A stretch of DNA of 64,000 nt from Bacteroides thetaiotaomicron VPI-5482 (GTDB taxonomy: Bacteria > Bacteroidota > Bacteroidia > Bacteroidales > Bacteroidaceae). The translations under genes were made by a program, and so were the position numbers. The stretch is taken from NCBI RefSeq assembly GCF_000011065.1, contig NC_004663.1, forward strand, positions 4,712,001-4,776,000, written 5' to 3'. Below are positions 8,899 to 17,451 of this stretch, in pieces. Within the stretch, counting starts at the first letter, position 1. Each line of letters opens with the position of its first letter. Below the pieces are notes generated by a model. The model did not search any database and was not told the origin of the DNA. It saw only the letters and a program-made list of their open reading frames with translations.

Positions 8899-9004
8899 TA
8901 CTCATGCCTATGAGAAAAAATTCTCATTGCAGTGAGAAAATATTCTCATAGGCATGAGTATTTTTTCTCATCGTGGTGAGAATTTTTTCTCAAAGGCATG
9001 AGAA
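8899..9004. repeat. Array of five 18-bp palindromes with exact 22-bp period
   Basis: Five units start at 8899, 8921, 8943, 8965 and 8987. Each has the plan TTCTCA-N6-TGAGAA (unit 1 begins TACTCA, unit 3 ends TGAGTA) and is separated from the next by a 4-nt A/T spacer. Central hexamers are TGCCTA, TTGCAG, TAGGCA, TCGTGG and AAGGCA. Units 1 and 3 are exact reverse complements, so the region can also fold as a long nested hairpin. It fills the gap between the VanZ-like gene and the 3' end of murF (convergent). A terminator role is possible, but five phased copies exceed what termination needs. Confidence 0.9.
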
Positions 9005-9028
9005 TACTTTGAGAAATTAACAGCGATA

Positions 9029-10327
9029 TTATAGATAATCTACAACCGAACTGAGCTTAATTCCGTTGGACCCTTTGATCAGGATAGTGTATCCTTTCGG
9101 CTTGTCGGCTTCCAGTTCCTTTATTACTTCCTGTACGTTGGGATAGGTTTGGAAGGAGTGCTCTGCTGCTGCAAACTGATCTCCTACCAGCCATACTTTT
9201 TCGAACGCGCATTCTTTGAGGTAGTCTGCTATCTTCTGATGTTCGGCAGCGCTTTCGGCACCCAGTTCGCGCATATCACCAAGGATGAGCATTTTGTGAG
9301 GAACTTCCATGTTGCGGAAGTTCTGTAAGGCAGCCATCATGCTGGTCGGATTGGCGTTGTATGCGTCGATGATCAGTGTGTTATCGTCCGTTTTCTTTAG
9401 TTGCGAGCGGTTGTTCTGTGGTGTATATCCGGCTAAGGCTTCGTTGATCTTTGCATCTTCCACTCCGAAGAAGCGGCCGATGGTGATGGCAGCCAGTGCA
9501 TTGGGGAAGTTGTATTCTCCGATCAGTTGCGTCTGAACCTGATAGGATTTACCATCCTTGCCCGCTTTCCATTCGAAAGTGAGGTAAGGGGAGTTGCCGG
9601 TGATTCGTCCGTTTACGTAAAGGTCATCTTCGGTGCCGTAAGGGATCAGGTTCAGTCCTTCGGCAATGTTCATCAGATAAGCATTGTCGTGATGGATAAA
9701 GACGGTAGAACCTTCTTTCTTACGGAGAAAGTCATAAAGTTCTCCTTTGGTTTTTATCACACCTTCGAAAGAACCGAAGCCTTCCAAATGGGCTTTGCCT
9801 ACATTGGTGATGATACCGCAGTCCGGCTCTGCGATTTCGCTGAGGAATTTGATTTCTCCCGGATGATTGGCGCCCATCTCGATGACGGCAAGGTCGTGTT
9901 CCGCTTTCAGGCGGAGCAGGGTAGAGGGCACGCCGATGTGGTTGTTCAGATTACCTAGCGTATAAAGAATGTTGTGGCTCTGAGAGAGTACGGCGGAGAT
10001 CAGTTCCTTCGTAGTCGTCTTGCCGTTGGTACCAGTGATACCGATTACTCGTGTACCCAGCTGGCGGCGGTGGTAATTGGCAAGCTGCTGCAATGTTTGC
10101 AGGCAGTCGTCTACGAGTATATATCGTTGATCGCCTTCAATCGCGTATTCGGATTCGTCGATGACAGCATAGGCGCAACCGGTTTCCAATGCTTTTCCGG
10201 CAAAAGCGTTTCCATTGAATGACTCGCCTTTCAGAGCGATAAACAGTGATCCTTCAGGACAGTTCCGACTATCGGTCGTCACTAATTGGCAATCCAGAAA
10301 TATCTGGTAAAGAGCAGAAAGTTTCAT
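9029..10327 (-). CDS. murF: UDP-N-acetylmuramoyl-tripeptide--D-alanyl-D-alanine ligase
   Basis: A 432-aa Mur ligase. It joins D-Ala-D-Ala to UDP-MurNAc-tripeptide, the last cytoplasmic step of muropeptide synthesis. The N-terminal substrate domain has the DSRNCPEGSLFIALKGESFNGNAF motif. The ATP P-loop is GITGTNGKTTTKELI. The central domain contains LGNLNNHIGVPSTLLRL and VIEMGANHPGEI, and the C-terminal domain contains LIIDAYNANPTSMMAAL, a MurF hallmark. I chose the ATG at 10327 (MKLSALYQIF): an upstream in-frame TTG lies inside the TATCTTTG -7 box at 10355-10362 and so would not be in the transcript. Confidence 0.94.
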   Translation of the reverse strand: MKLSALYQIFLDCQLVTTDSRNCPEGSLFIALKGESFNGNAFAGKALETGCAYAVIDESEYAIEGDQRYILVDDCLQTLQQLANYHRRQLGTRVIGITGTNGKTTTKELISAVLSQSHNILYTLGNLNNHIGVPSTLLRLKAEHDLAVIEMGANHPGEIKFLSEIAEPDCGIITNVGKAHLEGFGSFEGVIKTKGELYDFLRKKEGSTVFIHHDNAYLMNIAEGLNLIPYGTEDDLYVNGRITGNSPYLTFEWKAGKDGKSYQVQTQLIGEYNFPNALAAITIGRFFGVEDAKINEALAGYTPQNNRSQLKKTDDNTLIIDAYNANPTSMMAALQNFRNMEVPHKMLILGDMRELGAESAAEHQKIADYLKECAFEKVWLVGDQFAAAEHSFQTYPNVQEVIKELEADKPKGYTILIKGSNGIKLSSVVDYL

Positions 10328-10354
10328 AGCCTGAGCTTTTATTTTTAAATGTTG

Positions 10355-10362
10355 CAAAGATA
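10355..10362 (-). promoter_or_regulatory. -7 box for murF
   Basis: The minus strand reads TATCTTTG, matching TAnnTTTG, 28 nt before the murF ATG. It fixes the murF start at 10327. Confidence 0.6.
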
Positions 10363-10401
10363 GGCTATTCTTTCGGATTTGGTATCGGTCAGAAGCGTTT
10401 T

Positions 10402-12417
10402 TTACTCAGCATATACCAAAGGAAGAGTCAGCACCATCCGGCACCCGTCCGTATAGGATGAATCGATGTGGAGGCTGCCTCCTAACTTTTCGGCAATCGT
10501 CCGGCTGATCGACAGTCCGAGGCCCGTGCCCTGTGAGAAGGAGTTCATTTTGTAGAAGCGTTCGAATACTTTTTCCTGTTTCTCCTTAGGGATTCCTATA
10601 CCGGTGTCGGTAACGCTGATCTCGAGTTTCTTTTCTGCTTCCAATACCGAATAAGTCAGTTCGATGCTGCCATGAGTCGTGAATTTGATCGCATTGTGTG
10701 CCAGATTGGCAAGTAACTGCGAAATGCGTTCCGGATTGCTGAGTATGATTAGTTTTTCCCTTTCCGGTTTGAAAAGGAATTCGACTGTGTCTTGTTTCTG
10801 CATTTTAGCTACTTCGATAGATAGCTGGCAGATCATATTGATATCCGTTTGGATATTTGTAGGGAGCTTGTTATATTGGTCGAGCTCCGACAATGCGAGC
10901 ACATCGGTCACGAGTCGAAGCAGATCGTCCGTGTTGGCTTTGATGATGTTGACGAATTCTTTCGTTTCCTCATTGCCGTAGTGGTCACTTAATACTTGTG
11001 AGAAGCCTATGATCGAATTGAGCGGTGTCCGTATTTCGTGAGACATACTCTGAATAAAAGTCGTTTTCATCTGGCTGGTCGCTTCTGCCTGATCTCTGGC
11101 TTTGCGCAGTTCTTCTCTCGAATAAGTCAGTTCTTCGTTCTTATTTCTTAATTCACTTTCCGAGGCCTTCAGCCTCCGGTTCAGACGGCTTTCCCGATAT
11201 AAGAACAAGAAGAGGATGGCTAACAGGATGATCAATGAAAAAATCAGCGTCGTTTTATTGCTCAACTCCTTTTCTTTTGTCCGAAGCATTAATTCCTTTT
11301 TCTCCGCATTGAGCTTTTCTACATTTAGCAGCGTGGCATATTCGCTGCTCGCCAGTTGTTCATTGGCTATTTTCAAAGAATCGTCTACTTCAATATACTT
11401 TTTCAGAAATTTCACCGCTTCATCCGGTCTGCCCATCTGTCTGTAGATTTCTCCTTTGAGGCGGTATTGTCCGCTGCTCATGGCGTACTCATTCAGCCGT
11501 TGCTCTTCGGTTTTCTGCTTCTCGACAGCTTCCAGTGCCTTGACGAACTGTTTGCTGCGCTGGTAGTAGAAAGCCTCTGTGCGGTAAAACCTTTTTTTGA
11601 GTGAGTCCAGCCTTTTGTCCTGGTCGAACAGTTCCCTGCATTCTTTCAGCATCTTCTCCGCTGCTGAGAAATCTTTAAATTCACTGTAATACTCTACGTA
11701 TGTCAGCTTTGCCAGTATTTTATGGCTGGCGGAGTTGGCTGTTTTTACTGCTTTTTCCAGTGCTTCCAGCGCTGGTTCCGGCTGATGATGCGTAATGTAG
11801 TAATTGGCAAGTTGAGCGTAAGTATTACTGATATTATAGTTTTCTAATTTGTATTTTTCGGTCAGTTCGATTTCTTTCACGCGCCATTCGGACGCCATGA
11901 CATCAAAGTTCTTGATTGTGTAAATCTGCGACATGATGTTGTAGCAGTACATGAGTCCGGTCTTGTTGTCCTCGGCTTGTGCCTCTTTCAGCACTTTTTC
12001 GGCTTCATAGAGGGCGATGTTACTCCTTCCGGTTTTCAGGTAATATAGGATCAGCCGGTTGGCCCAGGCGAAATAGTAGTACTTGGACTGCTGTATTTCT
12101 TTAGCGAATTGTTTTACCTTATTGGTATAAAAAATGATGCTGTCTTCATTATTGGCCTGGTAATAATAATAGTCCAGCCGGGTGGAGAGAGCTACCGCCT
12201 GCATCCGCTGGTCGTTTTGTCCGCTAGCCATACGGAACAGCGTATCGGACATACTCAGCACGACCGGTTCCAGCAAATGTTCCTGGCAACGCTGATAGTA
12301 GGCATACAAAGAGGAATCAACGTTATAAACTTCAGCTTCTTTCTGGGCTTTTGCAGGAATAACGATGAACAAAAAAGAGACAAGGTATCCTAAGATAATT
12401 CGGGACAATCGGCTCAT
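10402..12417 (-). CDS. TPR-containing membrane sensor histidine kinase
   Basis: A 671-aa protein. Residues 1-24 are a signal peptide (MSRLSRIILGYLVSFLFIVI, then PAKAQ). Residues ~30-370 are helical repeats of tetratricopeptide type, predicted periplasmic. One transmembrane helix near 395-415 (TTLIFSLIILLAILFLFLY) is followed by a coiled coil. The HisKA domain has the H-box QSMSHEIRTPLNSIIGFSQVL, and the HATPase_c domain has LANLAHNAIKFT (N box), VTDTGIGIP (G1) and GTGLGLSIS (G2). There is no receiver domain and no adjacent response regulator, so it is an orphan kinase. The TPR sensor type is typical of Bacteroidetes; the ligand is unknown. A TATATTTG -7 box lies 40 nt upstream. Confidence 0.88.
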   Translation of the reverse strand: MSRLSRIILGYLVSFLFIVIPAKAQKEAEVYNVDSSLYAYYQRCQEHLLEPVVLSMSDTLFRMASGQNDQRMQAVALSTRLDYYYYQANNEDSIIFYTNKVKQFAKEIQQSKYYYFAWANRLILYYLKTGRSNIALYEAEKVLKEAQAEDNKTGLMYCYNIMSQIYTIKNFDVMASEWRVKEIELTEKYKLENYNISNTYAQLANYYITHHQPEPALEALEKAVKTANSASHKILAKLTYVEYYSEFKDFSAAEKMLKECRELFDQDKRLDSLKKRFYRTEAFYYQRSKQFVKALEAVEKQKTEEQRLNEYAMSSGQYRLKGEIYRQMGRPDEAVKFLKKYIEVDDSLKIANEQLASSEYATLLNVEKLNAEKKELMLRTKEKELSNKTTLIFSLIILLAILFLFLYRESRLNRRLKASESELRNKNEELTYSREELRKARDQAEATSQMKTTFIQSMSHEIRTPLNSIIGFSQVLSDHYGNEETKEFVNIIKANTDDLLRLVTDVLALSELDQYNKLPTNIQTDINMICQLSIEVAKMQKQDTVEFLFKPEREKLIILSNPERISQLLANLAHNAIKFTTHGSIELTYSVLEAEKKLEISVTDTGIGIPKEKQEKVFERFYKMNSFSQGTGLGLSISRTIAEKLGGSLHIDSSYTDGCRMVLTLPLVYAE

Positions 12418-12457
12418 GGTATTCGTTTTCGGTAGTTCTATTGATTGCTATTGATTG

Positions 12458-12465
12458 CAAATATA
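12458..12465 (-). promoter_or_regulatory. -7 box for the histidine kinase
   Basis: The minus strand reads TATATTTG, a perfect consensus match, in the 127-bp divergent gap between the kinase and folP. Confidence 0.6.
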
Positions 12466-12508
12466 CGTTTATTTCCTAATTTTAATACGAATACTTGCTT
12501 TTTTTATC

Positions 12509-12516
12509 TACATTTG
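12509..12516 (+). promoter_or_regulatory. -7 box for folP
   Basis: The plus strand reads TACATTTG, a perfect TAnnTTTG, 28 nt before the folP ATG at 12545. Confidence 0.6.
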
Positions 12517-12544
12517 CAACAGTCTAACTGGAATATAATCAAGA

Positions 12545-13408
12545 ATGAAATTGATCTCTCCAACTTATATAAATGTGAAAGGACGTCTGCTCGATCTTGC
12601 TACTCCGCAAGTGATGGGTATTCTCAATGTGACACCCGATTCTTTTTATTCCGGCAGCCGGATGCAGACGCAGGAGGAAATTGCAGCGAGGGCACGGCAG
12701 ATCATCGATGAAGGAGCCTCTATCATTGATATCGGAGCTTACTCCTCGCGCCCGAACGCCGAACACATCACCGCCGAAGAAGAAATGAACCGCTTACGTA
12801 CCGGACTGGAGATCGTAAACCGGAATCATCCGGATGCTATCGTTTCGGTCGATACTTTCCGGGCGGATGTAGCCGAACAGTGTGTGGAGGAGTATGGCGT
12901 AGCTATCGTCAATGATATCGCTGCCGGTGAGATGGACAACCGGATGTTTGAGACTGTGGCCCGCCTGGGAGTGCCTTATATCATGATGCACATGCAGGGA
13001 ACTCCCCAAAATATGCAGAAAGAACCCCATTATGATAATTTGATGAAGGAAGTGTTCATGTACTTTGCTCGCAAGGTGCAACAACTTCGTGAATTGGGTC
13101 TGAAAGACATTATACTCGATCCGGGTTTTGGTTTTGGGAAGACACTGGAGCATAATTATGAGTTGATGGCTCACCTGGAAGAGTTCAGCATTTTCGAACT
13201 TCCACTGTTAGTCGGTGTTTCCCGGAAATCAATGATTTATAAACTATTGGGAGGAACTCCGCAGGATTCATTGAATGGAACAACCGTACTGGATACCGTT
13301 GCGTTAATGAAAGGAGCGAACATTCTTCGGGTGCATGACGTGCGCGAAGCGGTGGAAGCCGTCCGGATTGTGGATAAACTGAGAACTGAGAGTGAATATG
13401 GCAAATGA
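12545..13408 (+). CDS. folP: Dihydropteroate synthase
   Basis: A 287-aa TIM-barrel enzyme. It condenses 6-hydroxymethyl-dihydropterin pyrophosphate with p-aminobenzoate in folate synthesis and is the sulfonamide target. The family motifs are all present in order: VMGILNVTPDSFYSG, IIDIGAYSSRPNA, VSVDTFRADVAE, IVNDIAAGEMD, MMHMQGTPQNM, ILDPGFGFGKT and VGVSRKSMI. The length is typical. The gene is followed after 74 bp by the c-di-AMP cyclase gene on the same strand, an arrangement seen in many Bacteroidetes, so cotranscription is likely. Confidence 0.95.
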   Translation: MKLISPTYINVKGRLLDLATPQVMGILNVTPDSFYSGSRMQTQEEIAARARQIIDEGASIIDIGAYSSRPNAEHITAEEEMNRLRTGLEIVNRNHPDAIVSVDTFRADVAEQCVEEYGVAIVNDIAAGEMDNRMFETVARLGVPYIMMHMQGTPQNMQKEPHYDNLMKEVFMYFARKVQQLRELGLKDIILDPGFGFGKTLEHNYELMAHLEEFSIFELPLLVGVSRKSMIYKLLGGTPQDSLNGTTVLDTVALMKGANILRVHDVREAVEAVRIVDKLRTESEYGK

Positions 13409-13482
13409 TAGAATGGCATTATCCGTTGGTGATACTCTCTTGTCGTTTGTGAATTAATAACTTGTAATAAGTAATAAGTACC

Positions 13483-14247
13483 GTGTTTTTTGACGTTGGC
13501 ATAAAAGATTTTATCGATGTACTGCTGGTCGCCCTTCTGTTGTACTACACCTACAAACTGATGAAGGCCTCCGGCTCTATCAAGGTTTTTACCGGCATTC
13601 TGGTTTTTATCCTGATCTGGCTGGTGGTCACTCAGATTCTGGAGATGAAACTGCTGGGCTCCATATTCGATACCTTGATGAATGTGGGTGTGATTGCTTT
13701 GATCGTCCTTTTTCAGGATGAGATTCGTCGTTTCCTCTTGACGCTGGGCTCGCATCGGCATGTCAGTGCATTGGCGCATTTTTTCAGCGGGGCGAGGAAA
13801 GAAGCCTTGAAACATGATGATATCATGCCGGTGGTAATGGCTTGCCTGAGCATGGGAAAGCAGAAAGTAGGCGCATTGATTGTGATCGAGCATACCACTC
13901 CGCTGGATGAAGTGGTCCGTACGGGAGAAATTATAGATGCGGCTATCAGCCAGCGTCTGATTGAGAATATATTTTTCAAGAACAGTCCTCTGCACGACGG
14001 AGCAATGGTTATCAGCAAAAAACGGATCAAAGCCGCAGGCTGTATCCTGCCAGTCTCTCACGACCTGAACATCCCGAAAGAACTGGGCTTGCGTCACCGT
14101 GCGGCTATGGGCATCTCGCAGAAATCGGATGCGCACGCCATCATCGTCTCCGAAGAGACAGGAGCTATTTCTGTAGCTTATCGCGGACAATTCTATCTTC
14201 GTCTGAATGCCGAAGAACTGGAAAGTCTGCTGACAAAAGAAAACTGA
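13483..14247 (+). CDS. cdaA: Diadenylate cyclase (c-di-AMP synthase, CdaA type)
   Basis: A 254-aa membrane-bound DAC-domain protein that makes cyclic di-AMP from two ATP. Three hydrophobic helices in residues ~10-75 are followed by the DisA_N/DAC domain. The catalytic signature LHDGAMVI has the DGA triad at residues 172-174, and the RHR motif (GLRHRAAMG) is at 204-206. The reading frame opens with GTG at 13483; no upstream ATG is in frame, and the N-terminal helix would be lost with a later start, so GTG is preferred. c-di-AMP controls potassium and turgor homeostasis in other bacteria. Confidence 0.92.
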   Translation: MFFDVGIKDFIDVLLVALLLYYTYKLMKASGSIKVFTGILVFILIWLVVTQILEMKLLGSIFDTLMNVGVIALIVLFQDEIRRFLLTLGSHRHVSALAHFFSGARKEALKHDDIMPVVMACLSMGKQKVGALIVIEHTTPLDEVVRTGEIIDAAISQRLIENIFFKNSPLHDGAMVISKKRIKAAGCILPVSHDLNIPKELGLRHRAAMGISQKSDAHAIIVSEETGAISVAYRGQFYLRLNAEELESLLTKEN

Positions 14248-14265
14248 AACTAAATATAAGTGAAC

Positions 14266-15807
14266 ATGGACAGACGAAATTTTCTAAAAACCGGAGGTAT
14301 AGCTCTACTCGGATCATTGGCGACAGGTTCTGCTATGGCTCTGACTACCCCGGGTGCATTGGGCGGCGAAGGAGCTGACAAGAAAGCAGCAGTTGCTTTG
14401 GCTATGAATCATTTCGGAGTAAGCGAGGCAGACTTGAAGAAGGTGCTTGCCGCGGCATTGGAGAAAGGAGGCGATTATGCCGACCTTTTCTTTGAACACA
14501 CGATATCCAACAGCATCCGCCTGATGGATGGTGCAGTGAACAACAGTTATTCGAATATTGACTATGGAGTCGGAGTCCGTGTACTGACTGGAGACCAGAG
14601 TGGCTATGCCTACGTGGAGAATATTACTGTGGAGGATATGCTGAAAGCTGCCCGTACTGCCGCCCGCATCGCTTCCGCCAACAAAGGCAACAAACCGCTG
14701 AATCTCACCGAAAAGGAACTGAAGAAGAACTATTATACCGTTGCTTCCCCGTGGGAGGAAGTCAGTTTGAAAGATAAGATGCCTTATCTGCAAAAACTGA
14801 ACGACCGGATTTTCGCTTTGGACAAACGGGTACATAAAGTACAGGCAAGTCAGAGCGATACCACTTCGCATATCTTCTTCTGCAATTCGGAGGGAGTGAT
14901 GTTCTACGATTACCGTCCGATGGTGACGCTGGGTGCCGTGTGCATCATGGAAGAAGACGGAAAGACGGAGAACGGCTACGCTGCCCGTGCTTACCGCAGA
15001 GGATTCGATTTCCTGTCGGACGAGGTAGTGGACGTAATCGCCCGCGAAGCGGTAGACCAGACTTCTCTTCTGTTCAAGGCTATCAAACCCAAAGGCGGTG
15101 AAATGCCTGTTGTCATGGGTGCCGGAGGATCGGGTATCTTGCTTCACGAGGCTATCGGACATACTTTTGAGGCGGACTTCAACCGGAAGAATGTTTCCAT
15201 ATTTGCCGATCAGCTGAATAAGAAAGTATGCAACGAACATATCAACGTGGTGGATGACGGTACGATTCCGTTCAATCGGGGTTCGGTGAATTTCGACGAT
15301 GAAGGTGCCGAAGGACAGAAAACTTATCTGATTAAAGACGGAGTACTGACTAGTTATCTGCACGACCGTATCAGTGCAAAGCACTACGGAGTGGAACCAA
15401 CCGGCAACGGACGTCGCGAATCGTTCCGCAATATGCCGATACCCCGTATGCGTGCTACATATATGGAAGCCGGAAATGTGAGCGAATCGGATATCATTTC
15501 TTCTGTAAAGAAGGGAATCTTTGTAGATAACTTTACGAACGGTCAGGTACAGATCGGTGCCGGAGACTTTACATTCTTTGTGAAGTCGGGCTACATGATC
15601 GAAGACGGTAAACTGACGCAACCGATCAAGGACATTAATATTATCGGTAACGGTCCGAAAGCTTTGGCGGATATCACGATGGTAGCTACCAATGCGAAGA
15701 TCGACAACGGTACATGGACTTGCGGAAAAGACGGACAATCCTGTCCGGTGACTTGCGGTATGCCTTCAGCCTTGGTTAGCAAACTGACTGTCGGTGGAGA
15801 GAACTAG
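14266..15807 (+). CDS. tldD: TldD-family metallopeptidase with Tat-like signal
   Basis: A 513-aa TldD subunit. In other bacteria TldD pairs with TldE/PmbA to form a zinc peptidase that degrades unfolded or modified peptides. The metal-binding HEAIGH motif is at residues 294-299. Unlike cytosolic E. coli TldD, the N-terminus MDRRNFLKTGGIALLGSL has a twin-arginine-like RRNFLK motif, a hydrophobic stretch and a small-residue cleavage region. I use the ATG at 14266 rather than the in-frame GTG at 14260, because this keeps the RR motif close to the terminus. Immediately upstream is cdaA, and tldE follows after 31 bp. Confidence 0.88.
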   Translation: MDRRNFLKTGGIALLGSLATGSAMALTTPGALGGEGADKKAAVALAMNHFGVSEADLKKVLAAALEKGGDYADLFFEHTISNSIRLMDGAVNNSYSNIDYGVGVRVLTGDQSGYAYVENITVEDMLKAARTAARIASANKGNKPLNLTEKELKKNYYTVASPWEEVSLKDKMPYLQKLNDRIFALDKRVHKVQASQSDTTSHIFFCNSEGVMFYDYRPMVTLGAVCIMEEDGKTENGYAARAYRRGFDFLSDEVVDVIAREAVDQTSLLFKAIKPKGGEMPVVMGAGGSGILLHEAIGHTFEADFNRKNVSIFADQLNKKVCNEHINVVDDGTIPFNRGSVNFDDEGAEGQKTYLIKDGVLTSYLHDRISAKHYGVEPTGNGRRESFRNMPIPRMRATYMEAGNVSESDIISSVKKGIFVDNFTNGQVQIGAGDFTFFVKSGYMIEDGKLTQPIKDINIIGNGPKALADITMVATNAKIDNGTWTCGKDGQSCPVTCGMPSALVSKLTVGGEN

Positions 15808-15838
15808 AAGTAAATGCTTACTTTAAAAAGACGAACCT

Positions 15839-17158
15839 ATGATTACAGACGAAAATAAGAAACTGGCACAGTGGGCGATGGACTACGCCTTGAAGAATGG
15901 CTGCCAGGCAGCAAAAGTCCTTTTATACTCTTCTTCGAACACTTCTTTCGAACTGCGCGATGCGAAGATGGACAGATTGCAACAGGCATCGGAAGGCGGA
16001 TTAAGCCTTTCCCTGTATGTGGACGGACGTTATGGTAGTATCTCTACCAACCGCCTGAACCGGAAAGAGCTCGAAACATTTATCAAAAACGGAATAGACT
16101 CTACACGCTATCTGGCTAAAGATGAGGCGCGTGTATTGGCGGACCCTTCCCGTTACTATAAAGGTGGGAAACCGGACTTAAAGCTATATGATGCCAAGTT
16201 CGCATCCTTAAATCCGGACGATAAAATAGAGATGGCGAAAGCCGTAGCGGAAGAAGCACTAGGCAAGGACGAACGGATCATCTCTGTCGGTTCTTCCTAT
16301 GGCGATGGCGAGGACTTTGCTTACCGCCTGATCAGCAATGGTTTCGAAGGAGAAACCAAAAGTACGTGGTACTCACTTTCTGCCGACATCACGATCAGAG
16401 GGGAAGGCGAGGCGCGTCCTTCTGCTTATTGGTATGAGTCGTCGCTTTATATGAACGATCTGATTAAGAAAGGAATCGGTCAGAAAGCGCTGGAACGTGT
16501 ATTACGCAAACTGGGACAAAAGAAAGTACAGTCCGGCAAATATACGATGGTGGTCGATCCGATGAATTCCAGCCGTTTGCTAAGTCCGATGATCAGTGCG
16601 CTGAACGGCTCGGCTTTGCAACAGAAAAACTCATTCTTATTAAATAAATTGAATGAAAAGATAGCTAGTGACCGGCTGACTTTGACGGACGAACCTCATT
16701 TGGTGAAAGCTTCCGGCGCCCGCTACTTCGACAACGAAGGTATTGCTACGGAACGTCGCTCCATCTTTGACAAGGGAGTACTGAATACCTATTTCATTGA
16801 TACCTACAATGCTAAGAAGATGGGAGTCGATCCGACTATCAGCGGTTCATCTATTTTGGTCATGGAAACGGGAGATAAGAATCTGGATGGACTGATTGCC
16901 GGAGTGGAAAAAGGTATCCTCGTTACGGGCTTTAATGGTGGTAACAACAACAGTTCGACCGGAGATTTCTCTTATGGCATCGAAGGTTTCCTGATTGAGA
17001 ATGGAAAACTGACGCAACCGGTATCCGAGATGAATGTTACCGGCAATCTGATTACCTTGTGGAACTCGTTGGTTGCAACCGGAAACGACCCGCGTCTGAA
17101 CTCCTCCTGGCGTATCCCTTCACTGGTATTTGAGGGAGTCGATTTCAGCGGATTGTAG
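15839..17158 (+). CDS. tldE: TldE/PmbA-family protein
   Basis: A 439-aa partner subunit of TldD. It carries the PmbA/TldA fold, with the characteristic segments VDPMNSSRLLSPMISALNGS and FNGGNNNSSTGDFSYGIEGFLIENGKLTQPV. It lacks the HEXXXH zinc site, as expected: TldE is the non-catalytic half of the heterodimer. It has no signal peptide, in contrast to the adjacent TldD. The 31-bp spacing to tldD and shared orientation imply one operon. A perfect 20-bp inverted repeat follows at 17181-17235. Confidence 0.88.
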   Translation: MITDENKKLAQWAMDYALKNGCQAAKVLLYSSSNTSFELRDAKMDRLQQASEGGLSLSLYVDGRYGSISTNRLNRKELETFIKNGIDSTRYLAKDEARVLADPSRYYKGGKPDLKLYDAKFASLNPDDKIEMAKAVAEEALGKDERIISVGSSYGDGEDFAYRLISNGFEGETKSTWYSLSADITIRGEGEARPSAYWYESSLYMNDLIKKGIGQKALERVLRKLGQKKVQSGKYTMVVDPMNSSRLLSPMISALNGSALQQKNSFLLNKLNEKIASDRLTLTDEPHLVKASGARYFDNEGIATERRSIFDKGVLNTYFIDTYNAKKMGVDPTISGSSILVMETGDKNLDGLIAGVEKGILVTGFNGGNNNSSTGDFSYGIEGFLIENGKLTQPVSEMNVTGNLITLWNSLVATGNDPRLNSSWRIPSLVFEGVDFSGL

Positions 17159-17180
17159 ACACTGACTTTGAATAGACTTA

Positions 17181-17235
17181 AGTAATGGTCAGGAGATGAT
17201 GGTCATAAAATGGAGATCATCTCCTGACCATTACT
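17181..17235. repeat. Perfect 20-bp inverted repeat after tldE
   Basis: AGTAATGGTCAGGAGATGAT (17181-17200) is the exact reverse complement of 17216-17235, with a 15-nt loop. No T-tract follows, so it is not a canonical intrinsic terminator, though a 20-bp stem would still stabilise the 3' end of the mRNA. The rest of the 293-bp gap holds the lemA promoter. Confidence 0.85.
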
Positions 17236-17357
17236 GTAATATTACCCTCTGAATTTTATAAATATACCCTGCTATACCCCGTCTTCTGCCTAACTAATGC
17301 TTTATTAATTAACGTATTATCTGGTTTTTGCTTACCTGTATTTATACCCCCTCTTTG

Positions 17358-17389
17358 TTTGCTAATTTGTGGGATGCTGTTTACTTTTG
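17358..17389 (+). promoter_or_regulatory. Promoter of the lemA operon (-33 and -7)
   Basis: TTTG at 17358-17361 and TACTTTTG at 17382-17389 are separated by 20 nt. This matches the Bacteroides TTTG / 19-21 nt / TAnnTTTG promoter closely. The predicted start is near 17396, about 56 nt before lemA. Confidence 0.65.
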
Positions 17390-17451
17390 CCTGTGTCAAA
17401 ATTAAATAGGATATAACTATTGAAAACTGATATACACACAAAAGTAAAAGC

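Noticed and set aside
8899..9004. Possible CRISPR array because of regular 22-bp spacing
   Set aside because: Units are palindromic with only 4-nt A/T spacers; CRISPR spacers would be ~30 nt and unique, and there are no cas genes.
13237..14190. Minus-strand frame across the end of folP and cdaA
   Set aside because: Both sense genes are well conserved, and the antisense protein has no recognisable features.
14314..15738. Long antisense open frame (474 codons) inside tldD
   Set aside because: The sense strand encodes a clear TldD; the antisense frame shows no domain motif and no promoter.
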